The notes under the pieces: model-generated
The model's database searches: none
What the model was told of the DNA's origin: nothing
What the model saw: the letters and a program-made list of their open reading frames with translations, nothing else
Part shown: positions 27,715 through 35,415 of the stretch, one piece after another
Numbering within the stretch: position 1 is the first letter of the stretch
Layout of the letters: every line of letters begins with the position of its first letter
Source: Micrococcales bacterium KH10
GTDB taxonomy: Bacteria > Actinomycetota > Actinomycetes > Actinomycetales > Cellulomonadaceae
Direction of reading: 5' to 3'
Assembly (NCBI GenBank): GCA_900188465.1
Contig: FZPE01000004.1
Span: 186,001 to 250,000 of the forward strand
DNA: 64,000 nt
Position numbers and translations under genes: made by a program

Positions 27715-29028
27715 TCAGCGCGATGTCAGACACCAGGTATTCGGTGCGGGTTGGAACACGATGATCACTTGGCCGTCCTCATCGACGAGCCACTTGCTAG
27801 CCAACTCGCGCAGCGGTGAACCGGCCGGTACCTCGATGCGCCATCCTTCGTCGACCTTGGTCACAGAGGGTGCCGAGGAATCCCTGCAACTGTCTACCCC
27901 CGACCCATCGGTCACTTCGTCAACGGCTGCTTGCTGATCGGCCTCCTGCGAACCGCTCGCTGTTTGTCGCTCAATGTGCAAGGTGTCGTCGCGTTCCTCA
28001 TCAGCCACCGTGCCGGCAGGCCCAACGGGTAGGTCGGATGGGTCCCCGACCTGGACCGAGACATTCCCATCGGCATCGGACACCGTGATCACTGATCCGT
28101 CAGCCAGACTCTGAGCGTTGAAGTTGACCTCGGCCTCGATGCCGCGTTCTGCGAGTGCCTCCTGCAGCTTCGCCTCATCGCTGAGCTCGCGAACCGTCAC
28201 GATGATGCTGCCGTCGGCTTGAGCATCGATGGCGAATGCTGGCGTGGGGGCCAGCGCTGAGAACGCGACGGCAACTCCAATGGCAGTGATGCCGGTGGCA
28301 GCCACACCGATCAGCCAGTTACGCGACTTGGGTTTGGCATGGCTACTGACCGTCGACTCAGCGGAATCGGCAGAACGCTCTTGCGTGTAGGTGCGCAGTT
28401 CGGTCAGCAACGATTCTTCGAACTTGTTCAAAGGTGGGCGGGAATTCATGATGCTGCCTCCTGATAGGCCGTGATGGGGGGAGAGAATGCTCTGGAGTGT
28501 CTGTCGCGCACGGTGATAGCGAACTCGTGCGGTATTCGCCTTGATTCCAAGGATTTCGGCTGCATCAACCAGGGAAATATCGTCAATAGCAACGAGTTCC
28601 ACCAACTGCCGATCGGCTGAAGACAGCTGCGAAAGCGCTCGATACATCGCCCGTGCGGAGCGTTCTGCGTCCAAGCGTTCTTCGATGCGGGCAATAGAAT
28701 CGGGGTCGAGTAGTCGCCTGCCGCTAATGCGCGCAACGATCTGAAAGCTTCTGGCATTGGCCCTGGCACGTGCCGCCAAGACGTTGCGCCCGATGCCGTA
28801 GAGCCAGACCAACGGTGCAGCGCGCTGTGGATCATAGGTATGGGCGGAGTCGACGGCAGCGACGAAGATGTCGGCGACGGCGTCAGCCGCATCGTGAACA
28901 TCGCTCAGGCGTCTTGCGACGAAACGGTTGATTACCTCGATGTGCTCCCGATAGAAGGCCTCAAGCGCGTCGCCATCGTGTTGGATAGCGGCTACCGGAT
29001 TCCCCGGGCCGCTTGGTGGGGTGCTCAT
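27715..29028 (-). CDS. ECF sigma factor fused to a membrane-anchored C-terminal domain
   Basis: The single 437-codon frame joins two proteins that are usually separate. Residues 1-193 are an ECF sigma factor: region 2 (about 22-95, ALEAFYREHIEVINRFVARRL, then APLVWLYGIGRNVLAARAR) and region 4 (about 130-185, LSSADRQLVELVAI and IKANTARVRYHRAR). From Met194 the chain continues with a cytoplasmic stretch, one membrane helix (about 245-265) and an external acidic domain. No zinc-binding HxxxCxxC motif of ZAS anti-sigma factors is seen. An internal AGGAGG lies 7 nt before the ATG of Met194, so the second part may also be made alone. Fused ECF types with membrane extensions are known in actinobacteria. 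The trigger is unknown. Confidence 0.85.
   Translation of the reverse strand: MSTPPSGPGNPVAAIQHDGDALEAFYREHIEVINRFVARRLSDVHDAADAVADIFVAAVDSAHTYDPQRAAPLVWLYGIGRNVLAARARANARSFQIVARISGRRLLDPDSIARIEERLDAERSARAMYRALSQLSSADRQLVELVAIDDISLVDAAEILGIKANTARVRYHRARQTLQSILSPHHGLSGGSIMNSRPPLNKFEESLLTELRTYTQERSADSAESTVSSHAKPKSRNWLIGVAATGITAIGVAVAFSALAPTPAFAIDAQADGSIIVTVRELSDEAKLQEALAERGIEAEVNFNAQSLADGSVITVSDADGNVSVQVGDPSDLPVGPAGTVADEERDDTLHIERQTASGSQEADQQAAVDEVTDGSGVDSCRDSSAPSVTKVDEGWRIEVPAGSPLRELASKWLVDEDGQVIIVFQPAPNTWCLTSR
28447..28462 (-). promoter_or_regulatory. Internal ribosome-binding site and start inside the sigma fusion gene
   Basis: On the minus strand AGGAGG (28462-28457), seven bases and ATG (28449-28447) lie in frame at codon 194, exactly at the border of sigma region 4 and the membrane module. 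Strength and spacing are those of a real start site, so a separate 244-residue membrane protein could be produced. Confidence 0.65.
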
Positions 29029-29086
29029 GACAGTTATTGGACAGTTCTTGGCTGAGCGTTACAGGGATGTTGCTGACCTCATTGAC

Positions 29087-29611
29087 TTAGCGCAGCGCCT
29101 CGAAGAGTTCACAGGTCGTGTCGTAGTACCTGTCGCTGAGTCCAAGGTGCGTCATGCCGAGCCGGCGGCACACCGCCTGCGATGCCACGTTCTCACGATG
29201 CGTCACCGCCACAATCCGATCCAGACCAGATTCGAAACCGGCCACCAGCACCGCCGCCGCAGCTTCGGTCGCGTATCCACGCCCCCATGAATCCGGGTGA
29301 AAATGCCACCCGATCTCCACGTCACCCGACGGCTCCCGGTTGCCAGATGCGGGAATTGGTTTGAGCAATACCACGCCGCAGGGCTGCTCGTCGTCAAAAA
29401 CACCCCACACACCCTGCATCCCGCTACGTAACGCCTCCCAACGTTCAAGCAGGGGAGCGACCTCGCTCACGTCGGCCATCATCCTTGGGGTCCGGCCGAT
29501 GTAACGCTGCACTTCGGGCCGCGAGTAAAGGTCGAAGAGGAATGGCGTGTCGGAGCTCGTCCAACGTCGTAATGTCAGGCGTTCGGTGATCAAAGTTGAG
29601 GACGAGTCCAT
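29087..29611 (-). CDS. GNAT-family N-acetyltransferase (RimJ/RimL type)
   Basis: The product of about 174 residues starts with the RimL-like segment TLITERLTLRRW and has the acetyl-CoA motif A as WGRGYATEAAAAVL (about 115) and the later block VASQAVCRRLGM. It should transfer an acetyl group to a protein N-terminus or small amine; the substrate is unknown. Start is uncertain between GTG 29617 and ATG 29611. Only about 30 bp separate it from divergent ychF, so the promoters must overlap coding sequence. Confidence 0.88.
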   Translation of the reverse strand: MDSSSTLITERLTLRRWTSSDTPFLFDLYSRPEVQRYIGRTPRMMADVSEVAPLLERWEALRSGMQGVWGVFDDEQPCGVVLLKPIPASGNREPSGDVEIGWHFHPDSWGRGYATEAAAAVLVAGFESGLDRIVAVTHRENVASQAVCRRLGMTHLGLSDRYYDTTCELFEALR

Positions 29612-29643
29612 GTCCACGAGCGTAACCGCCTAGACTTGTCCGC

Positions 29644-30729
29644 GTGGCCCTTACTATCGGAATCGTCGGTCTGCCCAATGTCGGCAAGTCAACCCTGTTC
29701 AACGCGCTGACCCGCAACCAGGTCCTCGCGGCAAACTACCCGTTCGCGACCATCGAACCGAACGTCGGCGTGGTGCCGCTGCCGGACGAGCGGCTCGGTA
29801 AACTCGCGGAAGTGTTCGGGTCGGAGAAGATCGTGCCGGCGACGGTGTCGTTCGTGGACATCGCGGGCATCGTGAAGGGCGCTTCCGAGGGTGAAGGTCT
29901 GGGCAACAAATTCTTGGCCAATATCCGCGAGGCCGACGCGATCTGCCAGGTGACCCGCGCGTTCGTCGACGCTGACGTGGTGCATGTCGATGGCAAGGTG
30001 GACCCGGCTTCGGATATCGAGACGATCAACACCGAGTTGGTGCTCGCTGACCTGCAAACCCTTGAAAAGGCGATCCCTCGCGTCGAGAAGGAAGTCAAGA
30101 TCAAGAAGGGCGACCCGAAGTATCTTGAGGCGCTGCAAACCGCGCAGAAGGTGCTCGAATCCGGATCGACTCTGTTTGCCGGTGCGGCAGCTGCCGGACT
30201 TGACCTGGCTGACATCGCGCAGTTGCAGTTGATGACCGCCAAGCCGTTCATTTATGTGTTCAACACCGACGACGCTGGGCTGGCGGACACCACGCGCCAG
30301 GACGAGTTGCGCGCTATGGTCGCTCCCGCTGACGCGATCTTCCTCGATGCGCAGTTCGAGTCCGAGTTGGCTGAACTGGAACCGGACGAGGCCGCCGAGA
30401 TGTTGGCCGATGCCGGGCAGGACGAGTCCGGTCTGGACCAACTGGCCCGTGTCGGATTCCACACTCTTGGATTGCAGACGTATCTGACTGCCGGGCCGAA
30501 GGAGGCTCGTGCCTGGACGATCCGTCAAGGATGGACTGCCCCGCAGGCTGCCGGCGTGATCCACACCGACTTCGAAAAGGGCTTCATCAAGGCCGAAGTT
30601 ATTTCCTTCGACGACTTGGTTGAGACCGGGTCGGTCGCGGCCGCGCGTGCAGCGGGCAAGGCCCGGATCGAAGGCAAGGACTACGTCATGGTCGACGGGG
30701 ACGTGGTGGAATTTCGTTTCGCCGTATAA
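29644..30729 (+). CDS. ychF: Redox-regulated ATPase YchF
   Basis: The 361-residue P-loop protein binds ATP and associates with ribosomes. Visible are G1 GLPNVGKSTLFNAL, G3 DIAGIVKGASEGEGLGNKFL, the coiled coil (about 130-200) and the C-terminal TGS-like domain with TAGPKEARAWTI, GVIHTDFEKGFIKAEVI and the ending VVEFRFAV. A GTG start 7 nt behind TAGACT (29631-29636) suggests a leaderless message. The last codons matter for the region downstream: two further copies of the VEFRF-V-stop end occur at 33466 and 34779. Confidence 0.97.
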   Translation: MALTIGIVGLPNVGKSTLFNALTRNQVLAANYPFATIEPNVGVVPLPDERLGKLAEVFGSEKIVPATVSFVDIAGIVKGASEGEGLGNKFLANIREADAICQVTRAFVDADVVHVDGKVDPASDIETINTELVLADLQTLEKAIPRVEKEVKIKKGDPKYLEALQTAQKVLESGSTLFAGAAAAGLDLADIAQLQLMTAKPFIYVFNTDDAGLADTTRQDELRAMVAPADAIFLDAQFESELAELEPDEAAEMLADAGQDESGLDQLARVGFHTLGLQTYLTAGPKEARAWTIRQGWTAPQAAGVIHTDFEKGFIKAEVISFDDLVETGSVAAARAAGKARIEGKDYVMVDGDVVEFRFAV

Positions 30730-30779
30730 CCTCTCGCGTCGATTGAGCGGTCTGACCTGCCGATGCGATGACCAAAATA

Positions 30780-30816
30780 GGTCAGCAGTCACTGTATAGT
30801 TCAGTGCATGCTGACC
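30780..30816 (+). promoter_or_regulatory. Interrupted palindrome over the cmtR promoter and start
   Basis: GGTCAGCA, CACTG, TATAGTT, CAGTG and TGCTGACC follow one another at 30780-30787, 30790-30794, 30795-30801, 30802-30806 and 30809-30816, so two nested inverted repeats share one centre. The centre contains the -10 box TATAGT (30795-30800), 7 nt before the ATG at 30808. This is the expected place for the operator of the metal sensor encoded next. Confidence 0.75.
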
Positions 30817-31167
30817 ATTGCTTCACGCCTCGACGTCATGTACCGGCTCGGCCGAGCCATGGCGGACCCGACGCGATCCCGGATCCTGATGACCCTGCTC
30901 GACGGGCCGAGCTACCCGGCCGTGCTCTCGCGCGAGCTGGAGCTGACGCGTTCGAACGTGTCGAACCACCTGACCTGTCTTCGCGACTGCGGGATCGTGG
31001 CCGCCGAGCCCGAGGGGCGGCAGACGCGCTACGAGATCGCCGACCCGCACCTCGCGGCAGCGCTCACGGCGCTGGTGGACGTGACGCTGGCCGTGGACGA
31101 GCACGCGCCGTGCGTTGATGACCAGTGCCCGGTGCCGGGCTGCTGCGGGACGGGGGCAGGCGCATGA
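30808..31167 (+). CDS. cmtR: CmtR-like Cd/Pb-sensing ArsR-family repressor
   Basis: The 119-residue winged-helix protein closely resembles mycobacterial CmtR: RLGRAMADPTRSRILMTLLDG, LTRSNVSNHLTCLRDCGIV and EGRQTRYEIAD. The metal-site cysteines are present as CLRDC (about 57 and 61) and a C-terminal CVDDQC region that can supply the third thiol. Metal binding should release the promoter. ATG overlaps the palindromic operator and the message is probably leaderless. The stop overlaps the ATPase start as ATGA. This and the next two genes look clearly richer in G+C than the neighbouring genes. Confidence 0.92.
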   Translation: MLTIASRLDVMYRLGRAMADPTRSRILMTLLDGPSYPAVLSRELELTRSNVSNHLTCLRDCGIVAAEPEGRQTRYEIADPHLAAALTALVDVTLAVDEHAPCVDDQCPVPGCCGTGAGA

Positions 31168-33077
31168 GCGCGGCGTGCGGCTGCGACGAGCCCGAGACCC
31201 GGGTCGGCGAGGAGGCCGAGGAGGAGCGGGAGCGTCCGTGGTGGCGTGACCGCGGGATCATGGTCCCGGCGCTCTCCGGCGTCGCCTTCGGCACGGGCCT
31301 GGCCGTGGAATGGACAGGGGCGGAGGTCCCGGCGCTGGTGGCGTTCTGGATCGGCCTGCTGCTGGGCGCGTCGACGTTCACCCCGGGCGCGATCCGCAAG
31401 CTGTTCAAGGGCAAGCTGGGCATCGGCCTGCTAATGACGATCAGCGCGGTCGGCGCGGTCATCCTCGGCTACGTCGAGGAGGCCGCGGCGCTGGCGTTCC
31501 TGTACTCGATCGCCGAAGCGCTGGAGGACAAGGCCATGGACCGCGCCCGCGGCGGGCTGCGGGCGCTGCTCAAGCTGGTCCCGGAGACCGCGACCATCCG
31601 GCAGGATGGCGCGCCCGTGGAGGTCGCCGCGAAGGATCTGGCCGTTGGCCAGCTGATGCTCGTGCGTCCGGGTGAGCGGATCGCGACCGACGGCATCGTC
31701 CGCACGGGCCGATCGAGCCTGGACACCTCCGCGATCACCGGCGAGTCGATCCCGGTCGAGGTCGAGCCCGGCGACGCGGTGTCGGCCGGGGCGATCAACA
31801 CCGCCGGTGCCCTGGAGATCGAGACGACCGCGGCGGGCACGGACAACTCGCTGACCACGATCGTGGAGCTGGTCGAGCAGGCGCAGGCCGAGAAGGGCGA
31901 CCGCGCCCGCCTGGCCGACCGCATCGCCCGCCCGCTCGTGCCCGGTGTGCTGATCCTCGCCGCTCTCGTCGCGATCATTGGCTCGCTGCTCGGCGACCCG
32001 GAGCTGTGGATCACCCGCGCCCTCGTGGTGCTCGTCGCCGCGTCGCCGTGCGCGCTGGCGATCTCCGTCCCGCTCACCGTCGTCGCCGCGATCGGCTCGG
32101 CGAGCCGGTTCGGCGTGATCATCAAGTCCGGTGCCGTGTTCGAGCGCTTCGGCGTGATCCGCCACGTCGCCGTCGACAAGACCGGCACCCTCACCCGCAA
32201 CGAGCCCGCCGTCACCGCCGTCCTCACCGCCGACGGCGTGACCGAGGCGCAGGCCCTGGCCTGGGCGGCATCCCTGGAGCAGCACAGCACCCACCCGCTG
32301 GCCGCCGCGATCACCGCCGCCGCACCCGGAGCCCCCGCCGCCCTGGACGTCACCGAGCAGGCCGGGCACGGCATCGAAGGCACCCTCGACGGGGCCCGGG
32401 TCACCGTCGGCAGCCCTCGCTGGCTGGACTCGGGGACGCTCAAGGACCAGGTCGCGGGCCTGGAGGAGCAGGGCATGACCGTCGTCATTGTGCACCTCGA
32501 CGGGGTCCCGGTCGCCGCGATCGGGGTCCGCGACGAGCTGCGCCCCGAGGTCCCAGAGGTCGTGCGCACCCTCGCGGCCCAGGGCGTCGGGATGACCATG
32601 CTCACCGGCGACAACGCCCGCACCGCCCGCGCGCTGGCCGCGCAGGCCGGGATCGGGGACGTGCGCGCCGAGCTGCGTCCCGAGGACAAGGCCGCCGCGA
32701 TCAGCGAGCTGGGCAGGCACGGCTCGGTCGCGATGATCGGCGACGGCATCAACGACGCCCCCGCCCTGGCGGCCGCGGACATCGGCATCGCGATGGGCGC
32801 GACCGGCTCCGATGCCGCGATCGAGTCCGCCGACGTCGCCTTCACCGGCCACGACCTGCGGCTCCTCCCGCGGGCGTTCGACCACGCCCGCCGCGGCAGG
32901 CACATCATCAACCAGAACATCATCCTGTCCCTGCTGATCATCACCGCCCTGCTCCCGCTCGCCCTCTTCGGCGTCCTGGGACTCGCTGCCGTGGTGCTCG
33001 TGCACGAGATCGCGGAGGTCATCGTGATCCTCAATGGCTTGCGCGCGGCCCGGACCCGGAAGGAGCAGATCGTATGA
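31164..33077 (+). CDS. P1B-type heavy-metal ATPase (Cd/Zn/Pb/Co efflux)
   Basis: The 637-residue membrane pump has TGES (actuator), the transmembrane metal motif SPC (in AASPCALAI), DKTGT (phosphorylation), HP (STHPLA) and GDGINDAP (hinge). The last helices hold HEIAEVIVILNGLR. SPC instead of CPC points away from classic copper pumps and toward P1B-4 or CtpG-like transporters; with a CmtR-type sensor upstream, cadmium or lead is the likely cargo. The short N-terminus has Cys-Gly-Cys but no full HMA domain. It is coupled by ATGA overlaps on both sides. Confidence 0.93.
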   Translation: MSAACGCDEPETRVGEEAEEERERPWWRDRGIMVPALSGVAFGTGLAVEWTGAEVPALVAFWIGLLLGASTFTPGAIRKLFKGKLGIGLLMTISAVGAVILGYVEEAAALAFLYSIAEALEDKAMDRARGGLRALLKLVPETATIRQDGAPVEVAAKDLAVGQLMLVRPGERIATDGIVRTGRSSLDTSAITGESIPVEVEPGDAVSAGAINTAGALEIETTAAGTDNSLTTIVELVEQAQAEKGDRARLADRIARPLVPGVLILAALVAIIGSLLGDPELWITRALVVLVAASPCALAISVPLTVVAAIGSASRFGVIIKSGAVFERFGVIRHVAVDKTGTLTRNEPAVTAVLTADGVTEAQALAWAASLEQHSTHPLAAAITAAAPGAPAALDVTEQAGHGIEGTLDGARVTVGSPRWLDSGTLKDQVAGLEEQGMTVVIVHLDGVPVAAIGVRDELRPEVPEVVRTLAAQGVGMTMLTGDNARTARALAAQAGIGDVRAELRPEDKAAAISELGRHGSVAMIGDGINDAPALAAADIGIAMGATGSDAAIESADVAFTGHDLRLLPRAFDHARRGRHIINQNIILSLLIITALLPLALFGVLGLAAVVLVHEIAEVIVILNGLRAARTRKEQIV

Positions 33078-33382
33078 AGGTCGAACTGCTGCACATCGTC
33101 GACTGCCCGAACACGGCCATCGCCGAAGCAAACGCGCGCGCCGCGCTGGATGCCGCCGAGCTCGCGGAAGTGCCCATCGAGCTGGTAACGATCCACACCG
33201 AGACCGAAGCGGTGAACACCCGATTCGGAGGCTCGCCCACGATCCTCGTCGACGGCGTCGACCTGTTTCCGACGCAACCGGTTCGCTCGCTCGCGTGCCG
33301 GGTCTACGCGACTGAGCGCGGGTACGCCGGTGCACCGACTCCGTCTCAGATCGAGGAGGCGTTGCACGAGACCTATCGTTGA
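33074..33382 (+). CDS. Small thioredoxin-fold protein of the cadmium operon
   Basis: The 102-residue product begins VELLHIVDCPNTAIAEANA and later has FGGSPTILVDGVDLFP, a thioredoxin-like pattern with a cis-Pro loop but only one Cys in the active-site region (CPNT). Similar small proteins accompany mercury and arsenic genes. It may hand metal or thiol groups to the pump or reduce the sensor. Start and the ATPase stop overlap as ATGA. A further Cys (SLACRVY) could complete a disulfide. Confidence 0.75.
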   Translation: MKVELLHIVDCPNTAIAEANARAALDAAELAEVPIELVTIHTETEAVNTRFGGSPTILVDGVDLFPTQPVRSLACRVYATERGYAGAPTPSQIEEALHETYR

Positions 33383-33450
33383 CGTCGAACGCAAGCTGTC
33401 GGTCCCGGACGCGGGGCCGAGCGCTTCACTGCACACCTCAAGAGGGTGGT

Positions 33451-33489
33451 ATGTACCGGAAATCGGTGGAGTTCCGCTTCAATGTGTGA
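33451..33489 (+). repeat. First displaced copy of the ychF 3' end
   Basis: The frame YRKSVEFRFNV-stop (33454-33489) repeats the end of YchF proteins (VEFRF-V-stop). It stands alone, without the rest of the gene, directly behind the cadmium operon. It aligns with 34764-34802, including about 12 bp upstream of the ychF-like part. It marks the end of one inserted block. Confidence 0.7.
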
Positions 33490-33525
33490 GGCGATTGGCT
33501 GCCTATCGCGTTGACCAGCGGGGGG

Positions 33526-34110
33526 TCAGTCGTCCAAGAGTGGGTTGTATCTCATGCTCAGCCCTCGTTCGATCGCCGCGAGGCCTCCGGCGATGACGAC
33601 GAGGAGGTTCTGCCAACCCGCGAGGCGGATCGCCGGGATCTCGAATACTGGGAGCCCGACGTACGACGTCAGCAGACCGACGAGGTTGATCAGCTGAGGA
33701 AGCTCGAGCAGAAGCACCCCCACGACGATGAGGGTGGCAACGATTCCGACTGCTCGACTGGTTGCGGGGTGCTGTCGGTCGAGGTTCGCTCGCCAAGCCT
33801 CGGCGGTGCCCGCAGCAGGGGTCAGCGGCTGGGTCTCCCGTGCCTTCGCCTCGCGGATGCGTACGTACTTCATCCCGAGCTTTGCGACAGCTGCCTCGAT
33901 GTGCGCGCCGTCTTCGATGGGGAAGGAGGCCTTGCGTCGCGTTGTGTCGACGAGGCGACCGTCGCGGTACAGGGAGATGCGCTCATCGAGATCGAGGTAC
34001 CCGGAGTCGACGACGTAGTGATGTCCGTTCCGGTGCACCTCGAATCTCCCCCGGATGAGGCCGGCTCCCCACCGGAGGGGCCTCAGCGTCGTTGATGATT
34101 GCGTGGTCAC
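33526..34110 (-). CDS. Membrane protein of unknown function in the TetR operon
   Basis: The 194-residue product has a soluble N-terminal half of beta character (WGAGLIRGRFEVHRNGHHYVV...) and two hydrophobic segments (about 120-140 and 160-180). The short C-terminus ends in MRYNPLLDD. I do not recognise the family. Its GTG start overlaps the TetR stop as GTGA, so it is the target or partner of that regulator. A role in membrane stress or transport is only a guess. Confidence 0.72.
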   Translation of the reverse strand: MTTQSSTTLRPLRWGAGLIRGRFEVHRNGHHYVVDSGYLDLDERISLYRDGRLVDTTRRKASFPIEDGAHIEAAVAKLGMKYVRIREAKARETQPLTPAAGTAEAWRANLDRQHPATSRAVGIVATLIVVGVLLLELPQLINLVGLLTSYVGLPVFEIPAIRLAGWQNLLVVIAGGLAAIERGLSMRYNPLLDD

Positions 34111-34703
34111 GATGCGACTCCTCGAAACATGTCGTCGATGGATGTCTGCAGCAGCGCGAGCGCCCGATCGGGCGAGGACTGGCCGAGGAGAACCTGCCCG
34201 CTGAGCCCTTCGGCCGTAGCAAGGAGTCCCTGAAGAGTGCCTTCGGTGTTGTTCGAGTCAAGGCGGATCCTGCTGGATTCCAGGAGGCGTTCGAGGAAGG
34301 CGAGAAGTTCGGCGTGCCCCTCGCGGATCCTCGTCGCCAGGATGTCCTCCGTGAGCGCCAGCGACTCGAACTGTGCCACCACCCGCAGTCGTCGCATCGC
34401 TGTGTCGTCGGTGGGAATCATCGCGCGCAGGACGGCGGTCAACACCTGTTCCGGCGCGGCGGCTTCCCCGACGGCCGTGGTCACCTCTGCGGCAACGGCG
34501 TGCTGTACCGAGTCGAAGGCCGCGAGCATCAGAGCAGTGCGGTCGGGGAAGTAGTGCTGAACCCGGCCGGGCGAGACCCCAGCAGCGGCAGCAACTCGTC
34601 GCACCGTCAACGCGCCGGCACCTTCCTCCGCCACCAGTACGCACGCTGCGGCAGCGATAGCGCCGCGCACTGTCTCGTGGTCCCGCCCCACACCTCGGCT
34701 CAC
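34107..34703 (-). CDS. TetR-family repressor
   Basis: The 198-residue product has a TetR helix-turn-helix (about 10-60, VRRVAAAAGVSPGRVQHYFPDRTAL). GTG 34703 is preferred over GTG 34709 because AGGAGGT lies at the right distance. A palindrome with two CGATAC-type arms lies 15 bp upstream. The membrane protein gene follows with overlap. The pair forms a small self-controlled unit set between two copies of the ychF 3' end. Confidence 0.85.
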   Translation of the reverse strand: MSRGVGRDHETVRGAIAAAACVLVAEEGAGALTVRRVAAAAGVSPGRVQHYFPDRTALMLAAFDSVQHAVAAEVTTAVGEAAAPEQVLTAVLRAMIPTDDTAMRRLRVVAQFESLALTEDILATRIREGHAELLAFLERLLESSRIRLDSNNTEGTLQGLLATAEGLSGQVLLGQSSPDRALALLQTSIDDMFRGVAS

Positions 34704-34717
34704 TGGCACCTCCTAAT

Positions 34718-34733
34718 CGATACGAGTGTATCG
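34718..34733 (-). promoter_or_regulatory. Candidate TetR operator
   Basis: CGATAC (34718-34723), GAGT and GTATCG (34728-34733) form a perfect inverted repeat just upstream of the TetR start, the usual place for an autoregulatory site. Confidence 0.65.
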
Positions 34734-34763
34734 GATTGCGAGGCAGGTGTGCCAGATGTTCGT

Positions 34764-34802
34764 CCGTGCCGGAACTCGGTCGAGTTTAGGTTTAACGTGT
34801 AG
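34764..34802 (+). repeat. Second displaced copy of the ychF 3' end
   Basis: The frame CRNSVEFRFNV-stop (34767-34802) again repeats the last codons of YchF. It is 27 of 40 identical to 33451-33490 by hand alignment. Many differences in the coding part are at third codon positions, as if the copies came from ychF genes of different species. It ends the block with the TetR pair. Confidence 0.7.
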
Positions 34803-34807
34803 CGTTA
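34793..34807 (+). promoter_or_regulatory. Candidate HigA operator
   Basis: TAACG, TGTAG and CGTTA form a 5-5-5 inverted repeat 29 bp before the toxin start and 15 bp before a -10-like TATAGG (34822-34827). It overlaps the second ychF-end copy, so part of the symmetry may come from that. HigA/GraA-type antitoxins bind such sites. Confidence 0.5.
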
Positions 34808-34835
34808 TTGACGCGTTGCGCTATAGGATGGATTT

Positions 34836-35117
34836 GTGATCAGATCGTTCGGTAGCAAGGAGACCGAACGATTGTGGCGACGTGAACGTGTCCGGTCGAT
34901 CGATCCGAGGATCCATCGGATCGCGTTGCGCAAACTTCGTCAGGTTGGATCGGCAGAGTCCCTCGATGACCTCCGCATCCCACCCGGTAATCGTCTCGAG
35001 GCGCTCAAAGGCGATCGGGCCGGTCAACATAGCATCAGGATCAACGACCAGTGGCGGATCTGCTTCGTGTGGACCGACGCCGGACCAGAGGAGGTGGAGA
35101 TCGTTGACTACCACTGA
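34836..35117 (+). CDS. higB: HigB/GraT-type toxin (RelE superfamily)
   Basis: The 93-residue product has the RelE-fold pattern of HigB: MIRSFGSKETERLW, LRKLRQV, LDDLRIPPGNRLEALKG and GQHSIRINDQWRICFVW, ending in EIVDYH with the catalytic C-terminal His region. Such toxins cut mRNA on the ribosome. GTG start behind GGATGG. The toxin gene comes first and overlaps the antitoxin gene by 14 nt, the normal order for higBA. Confidence 0.92.
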   Translation: MIRSFGSKETERLWRRERVRSIDPRIHRIALRKLRQVGSAESLDDLRIPPGNRLEALKGDRAGQHSIRINDQWRICFVWTDAGPEEVEIVDYH

Positions 35118-35415
35118 CAAGATCGAGCCGATCCATCCTGGTGAGGTCCTCATGGAGGACTTCATCGAGGGATTCGGTATCACGCAGAACAAGCTCGCAG
35201 TGTCGATCGGTGTACCGCCCCGGCGGATCAACGAGATCGTGCATGGTAAGCGTGGGATCACGGCGGACACCGCGCTCCGGCTTGCGAAATACTTCGGAAC
35301 CTCGGCTGAGTTCTGGATCAACCTGCAGAGCCATTACGAACTCGACCGCGCAGAGGACGCTGCAGGGCAGCAGATCGCGTCGATCACTCCGTTGCAGGTC
35401 GCATCGCGGGTGTGA
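35104..35415 (+). CDS. higA: HigA-type antitoxin (XRE family)
   Basis: The 103-residue helix-turn-helix protein has IHPGEVLMEDFIEGFGITQNK-type HigA start, GVPPRRINEIVHGKRGI and RLAKYFGTSAEFWINLQ. It neutralises HigB and represses the operon. I chose the TTG at 35104, inside the toxin end, since GGAGGTGGAG lies a few bases upstream and the known HigA N-terminus begins close by. Frames upstream of it are in the toxin. Confidence 0.92.
   Translation: MTTTDKIEPIHPGEVLMEDFIEGFGITQNKLAVSIGVPPRRINEIVHGKRGITADTALRLAKYFGTSAEFWINLQSHYELDRAEDAAGQQIASITPLQVASRV

Noticed and set aside
29590-29617. TTGAGGACGAG shared by 7550, 29595 and 43037 as a promoter element
   Set aside because: One copy is coding on the other strand and positions relative to starts differ; it is covered by the heptamer finding.
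29689-30792. A 367-codon frame antisense to ychF
   Set aside because: Shadow of a highly biased conserved gene; no motif and no ribosome-binding site.
31431-33436. Very long open frames antisense to the cadmium ATPase and in its second frame
   Set aside because: They arise from the extreme G+C content of the operon; they have no family motifs and low-complexity Arg/Gly/Asp composition, while the plus-strand ATPase has all catalytic motifs.
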